Translations under genes and position numbers: made by a program
Shown here: positions 31,641-64,000 of the stretch, piece by piece
Position numbering within the stretch: the stretch's first letter is position 1
How the letters are laid out: each line of letters opens with the position of its first letter
The notes under the pieces: model-generated
Told to the model about the DNA's origin: nothing
Seen by the model: the letters and a program-made list of their open reading frames with translations, nothing else
Databases searched by the model: none
Source of the DNA: Lamellibrachia columna
Taxonomy: Eukaryota; Annelida; Polychaeta; Sabellida; Siboglinidae
DNA: 64,000 nucleotides
Assembly: GCA_963662155.1 (NCBI GenBank)
Contig: OY759274.1
Span: 16,716,439-16,780,438 of the forward strand
Direction of reading: 5' to 3'

Positions 31641-32573
31641 TGTTGCTGGTGCTGGTGCTGATACTGATACTGATGCTGATGCTGTTACTGATGCTGATGC
31701 TGATGCTGATGCTGATGCTGATGCTGATGCTGATGCTGACGCTGACGCTGACGCTGACGCTGACGCTGACGCTGACGCTGACGCTGACGCTGACGCTGAC
31801 GCTGACGCTGACGCTGACGCTGACGCTGACGCTGACGCTGACGCTGACGCTGACGCTGACGCTGACGCTGACGCTGACGCTGACGCTGACGCTGACGCTG
31901 ACGCTGACGCTGACGCTGACGCTGACGCTGACGCTGTTGCTGACGCTGATGCTGATGCTGATGCTGATGCTGATGCTGATGCTGATGCTGATGCTGATGC
32001 TGATGCTGATGCTGATGCTGATGCTGATGCTGATGCTGATGCTGATACTGTTACTGATGCTGATGCTGATGTTGTTACTGATACTGACGCTGTTACTGAT
32101 GTTGATGCTGATGCTGTTACTGATGTTGATGCTGATGCTGTTACTGATGCTGTTACTGATGCTGATGCTGATGTTGATGTTGTTACTGTTACTGTTACTG
32201 ATGCTGATACTGATGGTGATGCTGATGCTGATGTTGTTACTGATGCTGATGCTGTTACTGATGCTGATGCTGTTACTGATGGTGATGCTGATGGTGACAC
32301 TGATGCTGATGCTGATGCTGATACTGATGCTGATACTAACGCTGATGCTGCTGTTGAGGTTGAAGCTATTACTGTTGCTGATGCTGTTACTGATGCTGTT
32401 ACTCATGCTGATGCTGTTACTGATGTTGATGCTGATGCTGATGCTGTTACTGATGCTGATGCTGATGCTGATGCTGATGCTGATGCTGATGCTGACACTG
32501 ATGCTGTTACTGATGCTGATGCTGTTACTGATGCTGATGCCGATGCTGATGCTGTTACTGATGCTGATGCAGT
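31641..32573. repeat. (GCTGAY)n compound hexanucleotide tract, about 0.93 kb
   Basis: Long runs of GCTGAT and GCTGAC with GTTACTGAT interruptions. Open frames exist in several frames on both strands (Asp-Ala, Leu-Thr/Met, Ser-Ile/Val/Asn), which is the signature of a simple repeat and not of a gene. Flanking sequence shows no splice sites or coding bias. Confidence 0.93.
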
Positions 32574-34528
32574 GTCATCATACATATTTGCAATAATTGT
32601 GGTGGCTATTGTTGTTCATAATCAAGACATTGTTTATCATAATCATCGTCTACGAACTCAACAGTAGCAGCCGCAACAGCAGACTAATCTCCGTAGTCTT
32701 CATAATTTATGCGGTTAACGAGCATTTCCAATTAACGACTTGTCGTCTCGTGTTGTGGCAATGAACAGTCAAATCAGTTGCTATAAATACACGAGCAGAT
32801 GGCTTTTACGCAAACTCAACCTTCTATTTATGAAATTACAGTACATATTGATTGAACGAAGCCGTTGGTCCGCGCTCATGAACACAATAATGGTTGTAAT
32901 CTCGACAATTAATACAGCCAATGGCGCTTCAATGTTGAGGAAACTGTACGATATTTACAATATCGTGTACTTTCCACGTGCCCGTGCTTCTTTTGTGTTA
33001 CATCTTGTTATATTTAATTAAAGATTACTTCGAGCATTGTCAATTATAAATGGTCATAAATATGTGTAATTGTAACTGTCCAGACACAATGTAAGTAGCC
33101 ACATTCGGTAACACGTTTTGTGTGTTGCGCTACCAATGTTAGAACGTGTTATAGCTTGAAACAGACGAACGGTGTTATGATCAGAAATTCCCATGTTATT
33201 GTCCGTTAGCTTACAATAATTGTTTAAGCTGTATGGTGAAGCTAAATGTTGGGTATTTATATATTAACTTGTAGTAATTGCTTAATTTATGTAATATACT
33301 ATTCACAGTAAACTATTTTCCGGGTGTCAACAAATACTAGACACTATGAACGCTGATTTCCAGTGTTGTCATAATTTCTTCAGTGTTTCGCCAATTTATT
33401 CCACGAGTCTATGTCGTCCGTGTTCGTGAGCTTGCAGATTTGTTTTAATTCACCAGGGAACAAAATGCAAGTCTCCGTAAGCGTCTGGGACGCCGAGGGA
33501 CGCGCTCAGCTGGAGTCAGACCACAGCTAATACGTCATAAAAGGAAAACGACTTGTGGGGAACTGAGCGCGCCAGTTAACTTAATGTTTTTGTTGTTATG
33601 TTTTTCCGGGCAGGCGGACACAGACAGACAGAAAGACAGGCAGACACAGATACATACATACAGAAGCACGCACGCACGAACACACGCGCGCAAGCACGCA
33701 CGCACGTACACATACACACATACACGCGCGCACGCATGCACGCACGCACGCGCGCACACATACACAAAGAGACAAACAGAAAACCGATCGATTGTCCCGC
33801 GACAAAGTTTTCAAAAGAAGACCAACACAGATGAACAAAGCTGTTCGCTGGGCCCTTCTTCCCCGAAGGGAACAATTGCGCGACGAATTTAATCAAAGCA
33901 CCATAATATCATAAACAACTAATAACTCGACTCCCGCCGACCATAACACGCGCTACAAATCTACCACCACATATGCATCAATTGCGCCAGTCTCACGCGT
34001 TCAACCATCAGCACGTGTTCAATATTCAGACATCGTTACCTTGCCGGGAAAGTAATCTTCTATATTTTCTTTGATTAGTAGCGCAATTAAGTTAATCTCG
34101 ACAGCGTACAAATAAAGCAGGCACTTCGTTAGGGGAATATACACGCTGCAGATACACGGTCATCCATACCGCTGCTGTCCCGTGGTAAACACCTTCTATG
34201 GGTTAGCGTAGTAGAATTCAAAACGTAAATGCACTATGTATGTGGGCAAAAACAAAGCCTGTGACAGTAATAACATAATACAGTTTGCAAGTAAAATGAT
34301 TGCACACACCATCTCTATAGATATGTTGATTTGTTTTAGATTTAAATATGTACTTTTTAACCGAGGTAACGCAAACATTAACGATAATGTTTCTACGACA
34401 CGATAGTAAACGTTGCCACATCGCACGAATGGAAGACGTGTTGTTACTCGCCAGTAAACTCTAGGTGCGATGGTTACCTCAGAGCAGTAAACTACACATA
34501 TACCCACATTGTACAAAATTATATAACG
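32574..34528. other. Intergenic with a (GCAC)-rich tract
   Basis: Alternating purine-pyrimidine sequence rich in GCAC and ACAC at about 33655-33770. No supported gene. Confidence 0.4.

Positions 34529-34566
<38 letters not shown>
34529..34566. repeat. (TA)n microsatellite
   Basis: Short pure tract. Confidence 0.95.
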
Positions 34567-34568
<2 letters not shown>

Positions 34569-35699
34569 AACAATTGATCAATCGATGTTACGTAGCATTA
34601 TGCCTTCGCTTATATACAGGAATAAATATAGTCAATACGTATGCTTAAGAAGAATTTTACAAAACATATGTATTTGGTAAGTCTAAACTATTCATATGCA
34701 ATGTACAATACAACGATTTTTTTTTCAAATGCGACGTTGCTTGCACTTGGCTTGCCAAATCAGTTAAAACTAACTGACGATTCTTATCAATATTTTTTCA
34801 TTCACAAAAACACTATTAATCTTTAGCGTTCGTGATTTCAGTTATTGTAAACCAACAGCTAATCGTGTTTTACAAGATACGTTCAATAATCCAGGACACC
34901 TTACCAATCGGTTGTGGACATTTTGTCGACATATCACCTGTTGAATGTAACGGATAAGCCCAGGCAAGTGTAAAATTGAGAGAAATCGAGAGCGAAGGAA
35001 ACATATCCACCAAAGTGTCCGTCATTGGAAACGGCTTTCGTCGCCATTTTCTTATATTTAAACATTCACAATTGCAGACGTTGGCTTGATAGTCATTATT
35101 ATTCTGCATTTTTCCGTAATACCGCATCTATAAAAACGTAACTAATAAAAACAATCCGACTCCGTCATTATATATGATATGCTTCGTTCCGTGGAGTTAC
35201 GTTGGGTGGCGCTGCTAGTGCACCATCAGTTTACATGAACAGTTTGTTCACTCCTCATTTTGAGTAGACGCACGAGTTCCATCTCAAATGAACATTTTAA
35301 GACACTGTTTCTGTGGAAACATATATATGTTGCATCGAGTAAATGCTAGGCTTCTTGGTTGCCGAATGATATACGACAATTCACTGTACAACTCATAAAG
35401 CACACGATCACGCAATCGGGTACCATACTGCCAGTAACTGAACCGTCCGCTGTGCTGTTGCCAGTAAAAAATATACACAACTGGCAACCAATCTCTGTCC
35501 ACTCTTCAGCCAACCACTGCCCACTCTTAAGTCAAACGTCCGTTGCCAATATACACAATTGGCAAACAATCATTGTCCACGCTTCTGCTGACTTAACCAG
35601 TTCAATCTGGATCATGTCATATTCCTTCATATGGCCAAAATTAACGGTCTTGTCGACTTGTTTATGACATGACGTCATGTAATGCACCACTCCGCTCTA
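34567..35699. other. 3' flank of the large minus-strand gene
   Basis: Expected to hold its 3' UTR. No clear AATAAA on the minus strand was picked out close to the stop. A near-palindrome TTGCCAATATACACAATTGG is present at about 35541. Confidence 0.35.

Positions 35700-64000
<28,301 letters not shown>

Noticed and set aside
31528..32667. Long Asp-Ala frame (379 codons)
   Set aside because: It comes from a simple hexanucleotide repeat; comparable frames exist on the other strand and flanks show no coding signal.
33454..33526. Possible 73-nt minus-strand exon
   Set aside because: Acceptor-like and donor-like sites flank an open frame, but it lies beyond the stop of the large gene and nothing connects to it.

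Overview
The window comes from an invertebrate animal nuclear genome, probably marine; the lineage cannot be named from sequence alone. The reasons are spliced genes with GT/AG introns, intron-containing tRNA-Tyr genes, non-LTR retrotransposon tails, a pogo-like MITE, a histone-type RNA 3' end, and very many (TA)n microsatellites and minisatellites. No bacterial, plasmid or CRISPR features were seen.

Left part (about 0.36-23 kb): a complex tandem locus. Two gene families are interleaved. (1) A small intronless family encoding a 103-residue basic protein has four minus-strand copies (1117, 4152, 7917, 14272) and a fifth, diverged plus-strand copy at 27027. Each copy has a TATA box about 45-50 bp before the ATG. 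Each ends in a canonical replication-dependent histone stem-loop (GGCTCTTTTCAGAGCC) followed by a purine-rich U7-type downstream element, yet the protein is not a recognisable histone. (2) A divergent homeobox gene lies on the minus strand. I could assemble one full copy of six coding exons (22600 to 15928) whose splice phases all agree, giving a 386-residue protein with its homeodomain at about residues 207-266. A second copy (13015 to 9427) lacks exons 1-3 and has an 8-nt deletion in exon 4. Two further repeat units keep only exon 4. Intron-containing tRNA-Tyr genes, a 47-bp minisatellite with a CTCF-like core, LINE tails and (TA)n tracts fill the rest of the repeat units.

Middle (about 23-35 kb): mostly repeats. 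These are a 23-bp array, the fifth histone-tailed gene, long (TA)n tracts, two tRNA-Tyr-like sequences, 66-bp and 68-bp arrays (the latter carrying an octamer motif in most units), and a 0.9-kb (GCTGAY)n tract.

Right part (35.7-64 kb): one large unrecognised minus-strand gene. A very long exon (59886 to beyond the right edge) encodes more than 1370 mostly low-complexity residues. It joins, in matching phase, a 39-nt exon at 39764-39802 and four 3' exons that end at a TGA at 35700. Its roughly 20-kb intron contains plausible plus-strand exons (43846, 49650, 58435) of at least one gene on the opposite strand, plus further microsatellites and a 1.66-kb, 35-bp minisatellite.

Function is known only at family level for the homeodomain, tRNA, LINE and histone 3'-end features. 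Everything else is described from what can be read directly.
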